Assembly (NCBI GenBank): GCA_038320345.1
Contig: JBBQED010000005.1
Coordinates: 124,001-188,000 of the forward strand
Reading direction: 5' to 3'
DNA: 64,000 bases
Source of the DNA: JBBQED01 sp038320345
Lineage (GTDB): Bacteria > Bacteroidota > Bacteroidia > AKYH767-A > OLB10
Under the pieces are notes generated by a model that was not told the DNA's origin, ran no database searches, and saw only the letters and a list, made by a program, of their open reading frames with translations. The position numbers were made by a program, and so were the translations under genes. Every line of letters starts with the position of its first letter. Within the stretch, counting starts at the first letter, position 1. Shown here piece by piece: positions 18,473-26,854 of the stretch.

Positions 18473-18481
18473 AATCCTACT
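18473..18481 (-). promoter_or_regulatory. Possible -7 promoter element of the methyltransferase gene
   Basis: TAATTTTGC on the minus strand fits the TAnnTTTGC consensus and lies 29 nt before the ATG at 18443. No -33 TTG is visible at the expected spacing. Confidence 0.4.
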
Positions 18482-18526
18482 TTCTTTTGGACTATTCTTT
18501 AAAGTTCAATTGTTGTGCTAAAAAGT

Positions 18527-19417
18527 TCAAGCGTTCTCCGGTCGGTAAAATCGGGGTGCATGGCCAAAAGCTGATTTAAATGCTCTGCTGAAATGTGAAA
18601 CGTTTTCAAATCCACATTCATAGGCTATCTCACTCATTGTCTCCTTGGTATTCCGAATCATCTGTTGGGCTCTTTCTAATCTTTTTTGCAATAACCATTT
18701 ACCAGGAGTAGTTTGATAATGCGATAAGAAATTTCTTTTAAATCCCGACAAACTCTTGCCGCAAAGCCGAGCATAATCTTCGAGTTTTAGATTGTAGCAA
18801 TAATTATCCTCCATCACTTTTCGCATTAATTTTTCGGCTGATTCATCTTTCAATGAACAGAAATACTCTGTTAGCTCTTTATTCTCGGGGTTATGAATGA
18901 CGTTTAACAACAATTCTTTGAATTTAAGTTCCAACAGATTCTTATTTACTTCCTCTGCTTTAAAGAAATATGGAATAATAGAATGAAAAAATGCATGGAT
19001 TGTATCGTCACTTTTGATTTCTGAAATAGGTGATGTACTGTATTGGAATTTTGCAGGAACGGATTGCTGACTTTCCTCCAAAGTATCTGCAATAAATTGA
19101 TCAGTTAAAAAGAATAGTACAATACAAAAAGTAGTATCAAAGAACTGCTCTACAATATGAGCACCTTTTTTAACGAAAATACATTTGCCACGAGTAAGCT
19201 CATAAGAATTTTCTGACGTATGCCAAATTTTCTTACCGTCAATAACATAAGCAAAATAATTTTGATCACTCCATATACCAACTTTGGTCTCTTCAAGAGG
19301 ACAATCATACTTGGTGATGAGGAGTTCATCCACCGACAATTGTCTGTAATAATTTGGATTTTCCTTAATGACATCTAAAAAGTTAAACATGATTTTAGAA
19401 ATTTGGTAAACCCTCAT
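18527..19417 (-). CDS. AraC-family transcriptional regulator
   Basis: The 296-residue protein has an N-terminal cupin-like sensing domain (about 20-150). Its C-terminal double helix-turn-helix (about 200-294) carries LKLEDYARLCGKSLSGFKRNF for the first HTH and MSEIAYECGFENVSHFSRAFKSAFGHAPRFYR for the second, the standard AraC/XylS signature. The ATG at 19417 is used here, but an in-frame ATG at 19390 (MFNFLDVIKENP) has a more A-rich upstream sequence and could equally be the start. It lies upstream of and on the same strand as the methyltransferase gene, which it may regulate. The inducer is unknown. Confidence 0.9.
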   Translation of the reverse strand: MRVYQISKIMFNFLDVIKENPNYYRQLSVDELLITKYDCPLEETKVGIWSDQNYFAYVIDGKKIWHTSENSYELTRGKCIFVKKGAHIVEQFFDTTFCIVLFFLTDQFIADTLEESQQSVPAKFQYSTSPISEIKSDDTIHAFFHSIIPYFFKAEEVNKNLLELKFKELLLNVIHNPENKELTEYFCSLKDESAEKLMRKVMEDNYCYNLKLEDYARLCGKSLSGFKRNFLSHYQTTPGKWLLQKRLERAQQMIRNTKETMSEIAYECGFENVSHFSRAFKSAFGHAPRFYRPENA

Positions 19418-19580
19418 AGGGAGTTTCCTGTTTTCAATCGAGAAAGATAAACATCGGATGAAATAGTCGGCATTATTTCAACTGAGGAATTAATTTCTTG
19501 AACTTCTACTCTTAATCAATACTTATTGTCAAAATTATAAAAAATTTATAGGTTTCATAGGTTTATTTTAAGCCACTATT

Positions 19581-19955
19581 TCAAATCCACTCGAGTTCCT
19601 TCACGGTCATTGCACTTTCAATAGCGCCTGTGTGCAAAGTGTCTTTTGGCTCGAATAATAGATTAAATACGATCTCACCGTTAGTATGGGGACGATGCTC
19701 AATACCTTTTGGTACAATCAGAATTTCCCCTTCTTTAATTTCAACGGTTCTCCCATCTCTGAAATCCATCAGTAAAGTACCTTTGAATACCATGAAAAGT
19801 TCATCTTCATGATCATGGCTATGCCATACAAAATCATCTTTTAACTTACACAGTTTTACATATTGCCCATTGAGTTCTCCGATAATATGTGGAGTCCATT
19901 GTTTTTCAAAAAGAGAAAATTTCTGAAAGATGTTAATTGATTCTATTTTACTCAT
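19581..19955 (-). CDS. Cupin-domain protein
   Basis: This 124-residue single-domain cupin carries the first cupin motif as WHSHDHEDELFMVFKGTLLMDF (His, His and Glu ligands) and the second as PKGIEHRPHTNGE (His ligand), so a metal site is complete. Such small cupins act as metal-dependent enzymes or sugar or small-molecule binders. No substrate can be assigned. It lies 23 nt upstream of nothing on its own strand but is closely followed, in transcription direction, by the AraC gene 163 nt away. The EEP-fold gene upstream, on the same strand, ends 23 nt before its start, so these two may be co-transcribed. Confidence 0.85.
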   Translation of the reverse strand: MSKIESINIFQKFSLFEKQWTPHIIGELNGQYVKLCKLKDDFVWHSHDHEDELFMVFKGTLLMDFRDGRTVEIKEGEILIVPKGIEHRPHTNGEIVFNLLFEPKDTLHTGAIESAMTVKELEWI

Positions 19956-19978
19956 TTTATATTATTTGTTATTCTGAT

Positions 19979-20695
19979 TTATTTAAATTTAAAATTAACA
20001 ATCAAGGGAACATGATCACTATACTTACTCCAGGTTTTATGGTTTCCTATTTTTACACTTTCAAGTTTTTCCGCCATATCCGTTGATACAAAGCAATAAT
20101 CGAGATGATAGGGTTTGTTTTCATGACGGTATAAATAGAATGTAGGATGCTTTTCCTTTCCTTGAATCTGTTTATGTAGAAGATGATAGGTGCTTAATAT
20201 TTTTTTTGATTCTAATACTTCTACCACGGTTGAATGATTACCAATTCTGCTTTTCCTGTCCCAGATAGTATTGCTATTAAAATCACCGATTAGCATTGTT
20301 CGGGTACTCTTGATTTTACTTTTATATTGGCTTAGCGCTTTCCATATTTGTTCTACATATTGACCATCGGGATCAGCAGGATTATTGGCCCATATTGCAA
20401 AGAGTGAAAAGTTGTAATCGCCCCCACTAACTGCAATGGGAACCACCATTTTAATGGATTCATTGTGGTCTTTTATTGGTTTTAATCTATAGTTTCCATA
20501 CGAGAATATTCCTAACCCTTTATGTTGGTTATTTCCAAACCAAAGAATGTTGGTTGGCTTTATTAATCCTTCTTCAAAGTTTAATTTTTGTGGACATTCA
20601 CATTCTGGAATTATGAGAATATCAGGCTTTAGTGCAAGAATAGATGATGCTTTTTTTCTAAAAGCCATATTGCAATTCCAGGTGATGACTTTCAT
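19979..20695 (-). CDS. Endonuclease/exonuclease/phosphatase-fold hydrolase
   Basis: The 238-residue protein fits the EEP superfamily. It has MKVITWNCNMAFRKK at the N-terminus (catalytic Asn), PDILIIPECECP (metal-binding Glu), a central MLIGDFNSNTIWD (catalytic Asp and Asn), and SKYSDHVPLIVNF at the C-terminus (SDHxP His). The frame extends nine codons further upstream to 20722, but the family almost always begins MKVxTWN, so the ATG at 20695 is preferred. It may act on nucleic acid, phosphoinositide-like or other phosphodiester substrates. No signal peptide is seen, so it is cytoplasmic. The gene ends 23 nt before the cupin gene. Confidence 0.87.
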   Translation of the reverse strand: MKVITWNCNMAFRKKASSILALKPDILIIPECECPQKLNFEEGLIKPTNILWFGNNQHKGLGIFSYGNYRLKPIKDHNESIKMVVPIAVSGGDYNFSLFAIWANNPADPDGQYVEQIWKALSQYKSKIKSTRTMLIGDFNSNTIWDRKSRIGNHSTVVEVLESKKILSTYHLLHKQIQGKEKHPTFYLYRHENKPYHLDYCFVSTDMAEKLESVKIGNHKTWSKYSDHVPLIVNFKFK

Positions 20696-21019
20696 TTCAA
20701 TGGAAACTAATAAAATATACACTTCGTTCTAAAAGATATTCATCTGCTAAGTGTTTCATCTATTCAATTATTAAAAACGAATTTTTAATTACAAATTTTG
20801 AATGAGTTGGAGAGAAGCCTTGTGAGAATAATAGATTTATATTTTCGGAGAGTAGGAATAAGGTAAGGATGGTTTTCATTGTGTGTACAACTATTTTTAT
20901 ACAATTTAGATTATTAGGTTAACCTAATTGGTATGGAGAAAAGTTGATCAAAAATTACAATCTTTTTTTAATGCTAACTTAGCATTTCTTATTTTATTCT
21001 TACTACTACTTCCTTTTTA
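20696..21019. other. Intergenic region without a recognised feature
   Basis: These 324 bases lie between the EEP-fold gene start and the RsmH-like gene stop. A hydrophobic plus-strand frame crosses its end but continues antisense inside the RsmH-like gene and has no family match, so it was not called. Confidence 0.4.
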
Positions 21020-22069
21020 CTATGCCTTTATTGCCCACCTTAACTTAGCCGATTTTGCCCTTGGATTAGCATTACACTCTTCTGTGGTGGGTCTAATAGG
21101 GTCAGGTGCAATTTCGCGATATATTCCTTCTCTAAACAAATGTTGAAATGATTTTTTCACCCTCCTATCTTCTCCGGAATGAAATGATAATATAGCAACT
21201 CTGCCTCCACTATCCAGAGCATCAGGAAGTTTTTCAAGAAAAGAATCTAATACTTCAAATTCGTTATTTACTTCGATCCTTAATGCTTGAAAGCATCGTT
21301 GGCAGGACTTTTTAATTTCATCTTTACTAAGATCAATTTTGAGATTAAACAAGGCATCTGTAATAATTTCTCTTAATTGTGAAGTAGTCTCAATTATTTT
21401 GCCCTTCGAGTTGTATTTACAAATCGCAGTAGCAATAGGTTCATAAAATGGTTCGTCGGCATTGGCAATGAAAATATCCTCTAGTTTATCTTTGGATATA
21501 TTTTTAAGTAATCGAGCAGCTGTCTTACCGGTTGATGGGTTAAGTCTTAAATCTAATGGTCCATCAACTTTAAAACTAAACCCTCGGTCTGGATTATCAA
21601 TCTGCATCGAGGACACTCCTAAATCAGCTAAAATAAAATCTAACAATCCAGCTTGTTCAACGATTTGATCAATTCCTGCAAAATTTAACTGCTGAGCAAT
21701 AAAAACATCGTGACCATAACCTAAAGCTTCTAAACGTGCTGTTGTTTGTGGTAATTCAATGGGATCCACATCTATTGCGAATAGTCGACCTCCTGGTACT
21801 AACTGCTTTAATATTTCTAAACTGTGTCCACCATAACCTAGTGTCGCATCAAGTCCTGTTTGTCCCGGAGTGACTTTTAGAAGTTCCATAATTTCATGCA
21901 CACATATTGAACGGTGCATACCAGCTGGAGTACGGCCTTGTTCTAAAATCTTCGCTACATCCTCGGCATACAATTCCGGCTGAAGCTCTTTGTATTTTTC
22001 CTTAAAGGCTTGCGGATGTGTTCCTTTATAACGTTTCCGCCGTACATGTTTTGGCTTTTCATCATCCAT
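21020..22069 (-). CDS. rsmH: RsmH-like 16S rRNA (cytosine-N4) methyltransferase, extended subfamily
   Basis: The 349-residue protein has the MraW/RsmH core. It includes MHRSICVHEIMELL, GLDATLGYGGHSLEIL (SAM motif I), FAIDVDPIEL, DFILADLGVSSMQIDNPDRGFSF, SCQRCFQALRIEVNNEF, GGRVAILSFHSGEDRRVK and NPRAKSAKLR. RsmH N4-methylates C1402 of 16S rRNA in the decoding centre. Compared with the cell-division-cluster enzyme, it has a ~50-residue N-terminal extension (RRKRYKGTHPQAF...GRTPAGMHRS), and there is no mraZ or ftsL neighbour. It is therefore probably the second, stand-alone paralogue, whose exact target is less certain. An in-frame ATG at 22162 exists, but the extra 31 residues look unrelated to the family. 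Confidence 0.85.
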   Translation of the reverse strand: MDDEKPKHVRRKRYKGTHPQAFKEKYKELQPELYAEDVAKILEQGRTPAGMHRSICVHEIMELLKVTPGQTGLDATLGYGGHSLEILKQLVPGGRLFAIDVDPIELPQTTARLEALGYGHDVFIAQQLNFAGIDQIVEQAGLLDFILADLGVSSMQIDNPDRGFSFKVDGPLDLRLNPSTGKTAARLLKNISKDKLEDIFIANADEPFYEPIATAICKYNSKGKIIETTSQLREIITDALFNLKIDLSKDEIKKSCQRCFQALRIEVNNEFEVLDSFLEKLPDALDSGGRVAILSFHSGEDRRVKKSFQHLFREGIYREIAPDPIRPTTEECNANPRAKSAKLRWAIKA

Positions 22070-22202
22070 AGATCTAAAAGTAATCAAGTAATTTTCAATG
22101 TCAATAGGAAACTTTAAATTTATACTTCTTTTCGAAAAGATAGGCTTGACTTTTATATTCACGCCTATTCGTTATAGGGAGTTCGTATTTTTCATGCAAC
22201 TA

Positions 22203-22772
22203 TTATACTTTTAATTTGCCTCTAAATCCTCTTCCGGCATAATACGATTCGGCTCCATTATGATAGATGAAAACTTTGCCGAAACGACGGTCGCAAAAGA
22301 GAGCACCACCTAAATTACGAACCTCTTCAGGGGTTGAAATCCAGCTAGAAGTTTTGGTATCAAAATCTTCGAGTTTCTGTAAGGCTAAATATTCTTCTTC
22401 TGTTAAAAGTTCAATACCCATAGATTCTGCCATTGCTATCGCACTAGATTTAGGTTTATTTTCTTTTCTGGAATTCAGTGCTTTTTGGTCATAACAAATG
22501 CTACGTCTTTCTTTCGGACTTTCTGTCGCACAATCCATGAAAATAAAATGCCCGCTTTTTTTGTCATGATTTGTTACATCAGGTTCTCCTCCCGTTCTTT
22601 CCATTTCATATAGCGACCATAATAAATCAGAGTTTTCTTTTAATTTGTGCTCTACTTTTTTCCATTCGATAGCCTTATGACGATGCATATTTTTTTCAAA
22701 ACGATTTTTTAAGGCCATCATTAGTTCATCGGTTAATTTAGTGGATAGCGTTCTATTATTTTTAATTGCCAT
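22203..22772 (-). CDS. DUF4256 family protein
   Basis: The 189-residue soluble protein matches DUF4256 from memory. It has LWSLYEMERTGGEPDV, GHFIFMDCATESPKERRSICYD, AMGIELLTEEEYLALQ-like SMGIELLTEEEYLALQ, and the C-terminal ALFCDRRFGKVFIYHNGAESYYAGRGFRG. There is no signal peptide or membrane segment. The family function is unknown to me. The gene is on the same strand as the RsmH-like gene, 133 nt before its start, with no clear coupling. Confidence 0.85.
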   Translation of the reverse strand: MAIKNNRTLSTKLTDELMMALKNRFEKNMHRHKAIEWKKVEHKLKENSDLLWSLYEMERTGGEPDVTNHDKKSGHFIFMDCATESPKERRSICYDQKALNSRKENKPKSSAIAMAESMGIELLTEEEYLALQKLEDFDTKTSSWISTPEEVRNLGGALFCDRRFGKVFIYHNGAESYYAGRGFRGKLKV

Positions 22773-22918
22773 TTTGTTAAATTTTGAAAGTTGATTAAGT
22801 ATAGAAGTTTTTCCTTAAGCGGCATATTACTCTTTAGATTAATTCGGATATCTTATCTCTAAAGCAATAATAAATAATAGGTACTGTTATTAAAGTGAAA
22901 GTATAAAAATTTCAAGTT

Positions 22919-23317
22919 TTATGGTTTAGATAAAGACATCGCACTTATAGGGTACAACCGCCAATTGAAGTACAAAGCTAACAGAAAGTCTACGGTAATA
23001 CAGAATTTATCGTATCCTTGAGGAACTCCTATCCCGAAATGGGGATATGCAATATCCCATAATCCATGCAGGAGTAGTCCCCAAACTATTAATTTGTAAT
23101 TATAGGTAAATCCAAAGTAGGCTAGAGAAAGAAATCCCGCAACTCCGACAATAGCTAGTGCTAATGACTGCAAATCTATCCACGTAAACCCGATATAAAT
23201 GAATGCAATTCCTGATAATGTCAATGATCCAAGCAGTTTCCTATTAAGCGTTTTGAAAATTTCCAATAAAGCAACCACAAGGGCGCTTAATACAATTCCG
23301 ATTATAATATCTTTCAT
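22919..23317 (-). CDS. Small integral membrane protein (DUF6010-like)
   Basis: The 132-residue protein is nearly all hydrophobic, with four predicted helices (about 3-20, 28-46, 50-68, 75-88) and a C-terminal amphipathic stretch. The HGLWDIAYPHFGIGVPQGYDKFCITVDF segment, with conserved-looking His, Trp and Asp, recalls DUF6010 membrane proteins; that assignment is from memory and moderate. Function is unknown. It ends 24 nt after the next upstream gene in transcription order (a secreted protein), so both may be transcribed together. Confidence 0.65.
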   Translation of the reverse strand: MKDIIIGIVLSALVVALLEIFKTLNRKLLGSLTLSGIAFIYIGFTWIDLQSLALAIVGVAGFLSLAYFGFTYNYKLIVWGLLLHGLWDIAYPHFGIGVPQGYDKFCITVDFLLALYFNWRLYPISAMSLSKP

Positions 23318-23341
23318 TTTGTTGAAGCTTTTAGTTGTTTT

Positions 23342-23947
23342 TTATTTCAATCTGATTCCAAATCCGAATTCTAAAGTGATGTTAGCCAAATTACCATCAA
23401 TCGCATTGATATCTTTAGTATGAAACGGATAAGGGTATAAGGGTAAATACATTCGATAGCTAAAAAAATATTTTTTCTTGCCTACTTTTGCATTATAAAG
23501 TAATCCAAAGTCTGGACTATAGGAACTTACAGACATAGAGACCTTTTCGAATTCGGGATTGTTCAATGTTTCTTTAAAAGCATCATATTTTACACCAGCC
23601 ATAAATGAAACGGTATGTGTAAAGTGTTTTGAATATACAGTTGTTCCTATCCCAATTTTTTGAGTGAGTGAATAATTGTAATTAGTTTGAATGTAATTAT
23701 AGTTTCTAAGAAATGCACTGTTATAAGTGTAACTGCTGTAGGAGATAAAACTAATTCGTTTTTTTAAATTATATTGTAGTATATTACTTATTAAGATATC
23801 TGAGATAGGATAAGGCTTTATTCCAATGCCCGGTTCTATGGTTAACTTTGGATATGCAAAAGATGAACTGGTTTGATTGTTTTGTGCTGGAGCTGTATAT
23901 GAATTCAACAGCATGATCATTAGTGCTAATTTTTTTATGGATTTCAT
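23342..23947 (-). CDS. Secreted outer-membrane-type protein of unknown function
   Basis: The 201-residue protein has a signal peptide (about 1-21, ending APAQN). The mature part has alternating aromatic/polar strands (IQTNYNYSLTQKIGIGTTVYSKHF, VSFMAGVKYDAF) and ends in GFGIRLK, suggesting a small beta-barrel in the outer membrane. No named family is recognised. It lies 24 nt upstream of the DUF6010-like gene and 53 nt downstream of the esterase stop, all on the minus strand, so it may belong to the esterase transcription unit. Confidence 0.6.
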   Translation of the reverse strand: MKSIKKLALMIMLLNSYTAPAQNNQTSSSFAYPKLTIEPGIGIKPYPISDILISNILQYNLKKRISFISYSSYTYNSAFLRNYNYIQTNYNYSLTQKIGIGTTVYSKHFTHTVSFMAGVKYDAFKETLNNPEFEKVSMSVSSYSPDFGLLYNAKVGKKKYFFSYRMYLPLYPYPFHTKDINAIDGNLANITLEFGFGIRLK

Positions 23948-23999
23948 TTTATGGAGGTATTTAGGGATTAGATTTAGGATATTTGGTAATAAAATAAGC

Positions 24000-24788
24000 T
24001 TAGTTGTGTTGAAAATAAAATTTCAAACCCTGAAGTATATTGGGTTTTTTTGAACCATTATGATCAACATGCGGTTCGAGGTGACTTGCAATATTTATTA
24101 AAGGATAATTATTCTTTAATCTTTGGTATAGTGCCATATAAGGTGCAAGCATTCTTCCTTCGTTTTCCAATTCTCCCAGACCCATAAATACTAGTTGTTG
24201 ATTCTCTTTATTTGCAGGGCGATTATTTTCTTCAAGTCTTAATATAATTTCGTTGTCATACCAAATAGAAGGACTAAGCATGAGATAGCTTCCAAAAACG
24301 GAATTATGGTTTGCAAATGCATAAGCTGCAAACAAGCCACCAAAAGAATGCCCAAGTATAACTCTACTTTTTCTGGAGGTGTCTGCACTAAAATCGTTTT
24401 CCATTTTAGGGATGAGTTGACCAGTGATAAACTCCATAAATTTTTCGGCTCCACCTTTTCCTTCATTAGTAACAGTTGGGGTATAATCATCAGCGCGATC
24501 TTTCCCATAACCAATGCTTACTACAAGGATGTTTGTTGTCCCATATTCTTTGCTTAGATTTTTGCAATGAATCGCAACAAAAGCAAAATTTTCTTCTCCA
24601 TCTAATACGTAAAGTGTTGCATATTTTTTTGTTGGAGTGTAGTCTTCCGGCAAGGCAACTTTGATGGTATAATTTCCACCGTTTGTATTTGATAGAATTG
24701 AGAATTCCCTTGTCAGTTCAGGGTTAAATTCTTCTTTTTTGCAGGATGCAATTACTAGGATTGCAAATAATAGGAGTAGTTTTTTCAT
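24000..24788 (-). CDS. Lipoprotein esterase of the esterase D/IroE type (alpha/beta hydrolase)
   Basis: The 262-residue protein starts with a lipoprotein signal (MKKLLLLFAILVIASC, Cys16). The frame extends upstream to 24896, but only the ATG at 24788 gives a proper signal. The mature enzyme has YATLYVLDGEENF, TNILVVSIGYGKDRADDYTP, the nucleophile elbow VILGHSFGGLFAAYAF (Ser in GHSFGG), LSPSIWYDN, and a late LEPHVDHNG segment (candidate His). This is the putative-esterase family that includes ferric-siderophore esterases and S-formylglutathione hydrolase relatives; the substrate is unknown. It is preceded by a TetR gene, and its upstream region carries the same palindrome as the TetR promoter, so TetR control is likely. 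Confidence 0.87.
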   Translation of the reverse strand: MKKLLLLFAILVIASCKKEEFNPELTREFSILSNTNGGNYTIKVALPEDYTPTKKYATLYVLDGEENFAFVAIHCKNLSKEYGTTNILVVSIGYGKDRADDYTPTVTNEGKGGAEKFMEFITGQLIPKMENDFSADTSRKSRVILGHSFGGLFAAYAFANHNSVFGSYLMLSPSIWYDNEIILRLEENNRPANKENQQLVFMGLGELENEGRMLAPYMALYQRLKNNYPLINIASHLEPHVDHNGSKKPNILQGLKFYFQHN

Positions 24789-24889
24789 GGTTTTATTTTT
24801 ATAAAGGTTTAGGTATTCTAATTCTGATAGGATAGGTGAGTGTTGGTAATAGTCATTCTTTGAAATATATAAATACAGTAGTAATATTA

Positions 24890-24902
24890 TAAACACTGTT
24901 TA
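24890..24902. promoter_or_regulatory. Putative TetR operator in the esterase promoter
   Basis: TAAACACTGTTTA is a perfect 6-1-6 palindrome. A near copy, TAAACACTGTTCA, lies in the promoter of the adjacent TetR gene (25574-25586). On the minus strand a TATATTTC -7-like element sits at 24862-24869, placing this operator over the -33 region. Confidence 0.7.
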
Positions 24903-24922
24903 GTTTAGGGTCAAAAAAAGGG

Positions 24923-25537
24923 CTAGGCCTTTATATTCATCAAAAAGTTTTCCCAACATACTTTGATATGTTTTTCTACTTGTTGTTTTGTAAGACCCAT
25001 TGCTTTATAGCTATTATTGATCACTAATGTGGTTAATCCATGGGTAAGTCCCCATACTTCTAAACGCAAAATCATTTCATCGGATCCCTTCACTTGATTG
25101 TTCGCAACACATTCATGAATTGTATCTCTTAGAAAACCTACAGCATTCCCATGTTTTTCCATTCTGTTTTCTTTTTTGAATTCTGTCAGAGGAGAATTAT
25201 GCAGAAACATTAAATTGAAGCATTGAGGATTGTCAATATTGAATTTCATATAAGCGTACCCCATTTGCCTTAAGCGATCAAAAGGATCCTTTATTTTTAC
25301 AACGTCACTGTATGCAGCTAAAAGATTTTTGAAGCACCTTGCTTGAATATCAAAAAAGAGTGCATCCTTGTCTTTATAGTATAAATAAATTGTTGCTGGA
25401 CTATATTCAATCTTTTTTGCTATTTCACGTAAAGAAGTTCCTGAATAACCTTCAGTTAAAAACATCTCAAATGCTGCATCTAAAATTATTTTGCGCATTT
25501 CATCTTTCTCTCTTTCCTTCCGTTCACTAATTCCCAT
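24923..25537 (-). CDS. TetR/AcrR-family transcriptional repressor
   Basis: The 204-residue protein has the N-terminal TetR helix-turn-helix (about 14-60): ILDAAFEMFLTEGYSGTSLREIAKKIEYSPATIYLYYKDKDALF, with the ATIYLYYKDK recognition and post-HTH signature. The C-terminal helical domain (about 75-200, with FDRLRQMGYAYMKFNIDNP) resembles TetR C-terminal WHG/TetR_C_33-type domains. It should repress its own gene and the downstream esterase: both upstream regions carry the same 13-bp palindrome, and in its own promoter that palindrome sits between the -33 and -7 elements. The inducing ligand is unknown; an esterase substrate or product is plausible. Confidence 0.92.
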   Translation of the reverse strand: MGISERKEREKDEMRKIILDAAFEMFLTEGYSGTSLREIAKKIEYSPATIYLYYKDKDALFFDIQARCFKNLLAAYSDVVKIKDPFDRLRQMGYAYMKFNIDNPQCFNLMFLHNSPLTEFKKENRMEKHGNAVGFLRDTIHECVANNQVKGSDEMILRLEVWGLTHGLTTLVINNSYKAMGLTKQQVEKHIKVCWENFLMNIKA

Positions 25538-25563
25538 TTGACCCTGTCTTTATAATTAACACT

Positions 25564-25597
25564 GCAAATATACTAAACACTGTTCATAAAATACAAA
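25564..25597 (-). promoter_or_regulatory. TetR gene promoter with embedded operator
   Basis: On the minus strand TTTG (25594-25597) and TATATTTGC (25564-25572) are separated by 21 nt, matching the Bacteroidota -33/-7 pattern. The spacer contains TAAACACTGTTCA (25574-25586), matching 12 of 13 bases of the palindrome in front of the esterase. This arrangement predicts autorepression. Confidence 0.75.
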
Positions 25598-25921
25598 TTA
25601 ATTCTACAAAAGGGTTGAAAACAGGTGTAATTAATTCAAAATCAATAATATAATTTTACAATTTCTAGATTCACCCTCCCGAAAAAATCATTTAGGAAGG
25701 GAATAATTAGGTAAAATAGCTTTAAAACATCTCGGTACTTTAATAAATACTGGCTTTGCTTATAAAACAAAAAGTAGTAGTATCTACGTAATAACTCGGT
25801 GAGTTCTTAATACAAAGATTCAGTAATGTAACGAGGTTGATCAACAAATCATTTGCTTACAGCATTTTTGATCACAATGGAAAGGAACTAATAGTATGCT
25901 AGAAGATTTCTAAATCTGCGC
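25598..25921. other. Intergenic region without a recognised feature
   Basis: These 324 A+T-rich bases lie between the TetR promoter and the stop of the next minus-strand gene. No coding frame, RNA or repeat was recognised. Confidence 0.35.
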
Positions 25922-26707
25922 TTATTTTAAATGGTATTCATTTCTTAATACGCTCATTAATTCCGCATTAATTTCAATGTATTTCTGAATATGAACCTCA
26001 CGTGTAGAGTTAACAACGCTATAATTATAAAAGGACAATATATTTATTATATTCTGCCTATCAATTTTTTCGACACTATTCAAATGAAAGGGAATAATTT
26101 TATTATTTTTTTCATATTCTGTGAAGCCATCAAAAATATTTTTGGCCTCTTTTCTTACTCGATTACTAAATTCATAGTCATTGTGTAGAATTATTAATGG
26201 GTTAATATATTGCAACCTATTTTGAGATTCAAGCTCTTGTCTGTCATACACATTTCGAATAGCCACTGTCAAATCTCCTGTTAATCTTTGGAAATCTTCG
26301 TTTTTAAAATACCTTAAGGATCCTGAGTTTCTTAATTGATCTAGTATTATTGTTCGAGGTTCAAATAGGGTAGGTGAGCGAAAAGTTAACCCAAACTGAA
26401 AGTTGAGGGCGAAGGTTTTCGAGGTATTTGTAAGACTACTATCGCGAAAATAATTTATTAAATATTCTAGTGCTGCTTCCTGTTTAATTCTGTTTCGTAC
26501 TTTTAAGGAAGCTGTTATCGAATCAGTCTTTAGTTCTAAATAGAAACTATGTGCTAATTCTGAAGCTCTTTCTTTCTCAATGCGGTGTTCAAGTTGATAC
26601 TCTGCCAAAAAACCGCAAAATACGGCAAGAAACAACATTAAGAATTCCCAGAAATACGACTTCCAACTTTTTTTTCCTTCATGATGTGCATGATGATGTA
26701 CTTCCAT
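25922..26707 (-). CDS. Hypothetical single-pass membrane protein, His-rich N-terminus
   Basis: The 261-residue protein starts MEVHHHAHHEGKKSWKSYFWEF, with five His in the first nine residues, followed by one transmembrane helix (about 22-40, LMLFLAVFCGFLAEYQLEH). The rest is a soluble, largely helical domain with many charged residues. I recall this N-terminal layout (MEVHHHxHxxxKKWxxYFWEFLMLFLAVFCGFLAE) from many unnamed Bacteroidota proteins, but no function is known to me. The soluble part would be outside the inner membrane if the positive residues before the helix stay inside. It stands alone. Confidence 0.75.
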   Translation of the reverse strand: MEVHHHAHHEGKKSWKSYFWEFLMLFLAVFCGFLAEYQLEHRIEKERASELAHSFYLELKTDSITASLKVRNRIKQEAALEYLINYFRDSSLTNTSKTFALNFQFGLTFRSPTLFEPRTIILDQLRNSGSLRYFKNEDFQRLTGDLTVAIRNVYDRQELESQNRLQYINPLIILHNDYEFSNRVRKEAKNIFDGFTEYEKNNKIIPFHLNSVEKIDRQNIINILSFYNYSVVNSTREVHIQKYIEINAELMSVLRNEYHLK

Positions 26708-26780
26708 AGGGTACTCTTTTCTGATGAATGTAATTAACTAAATTTTAGAATAGTAGTAGACGATTTACAACTAACATTTT

Positions 26781-26837
26781 AGGTATTAGCGAAAACGGCT
26801 TGCCAAATATTACTGCCTGCCCTATCCGCTAATACCT
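26781..26837 (-). terminator. Possible hairpin downstream of katG
   Basis: A perfect 11-bp inverted repeat, AGGTATTAGCG with CGCTAATACCT (26781-26791 and 26827-26837), closes a 35-nt loop 17 nt after the katG stop. There is no clear T run on the minus strand, so it may be a 3' stabilising hairpin rather than a terminator. Confidence 0.4.
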
Positions 26838-26854
26838 TAAAAGTTATCAAACTC

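Noticed and set aside
20928..21146. Hydrophobic plus-strand frame of 72 residues
   Set aside because: It begins at a TTG, lies mostly antisense to the RsmH-like gene and shows no family match; its hydrophobic look comes from the reverse complement of that gene and A+T-rich flank.
24789..24896. N-terminal extension of the esterase frame to 24896
   Set aside because: It would bury the lipoprotein signal inside the protein and overlap the putative operator; the ATG at 24788 gives a normal signal peptide.
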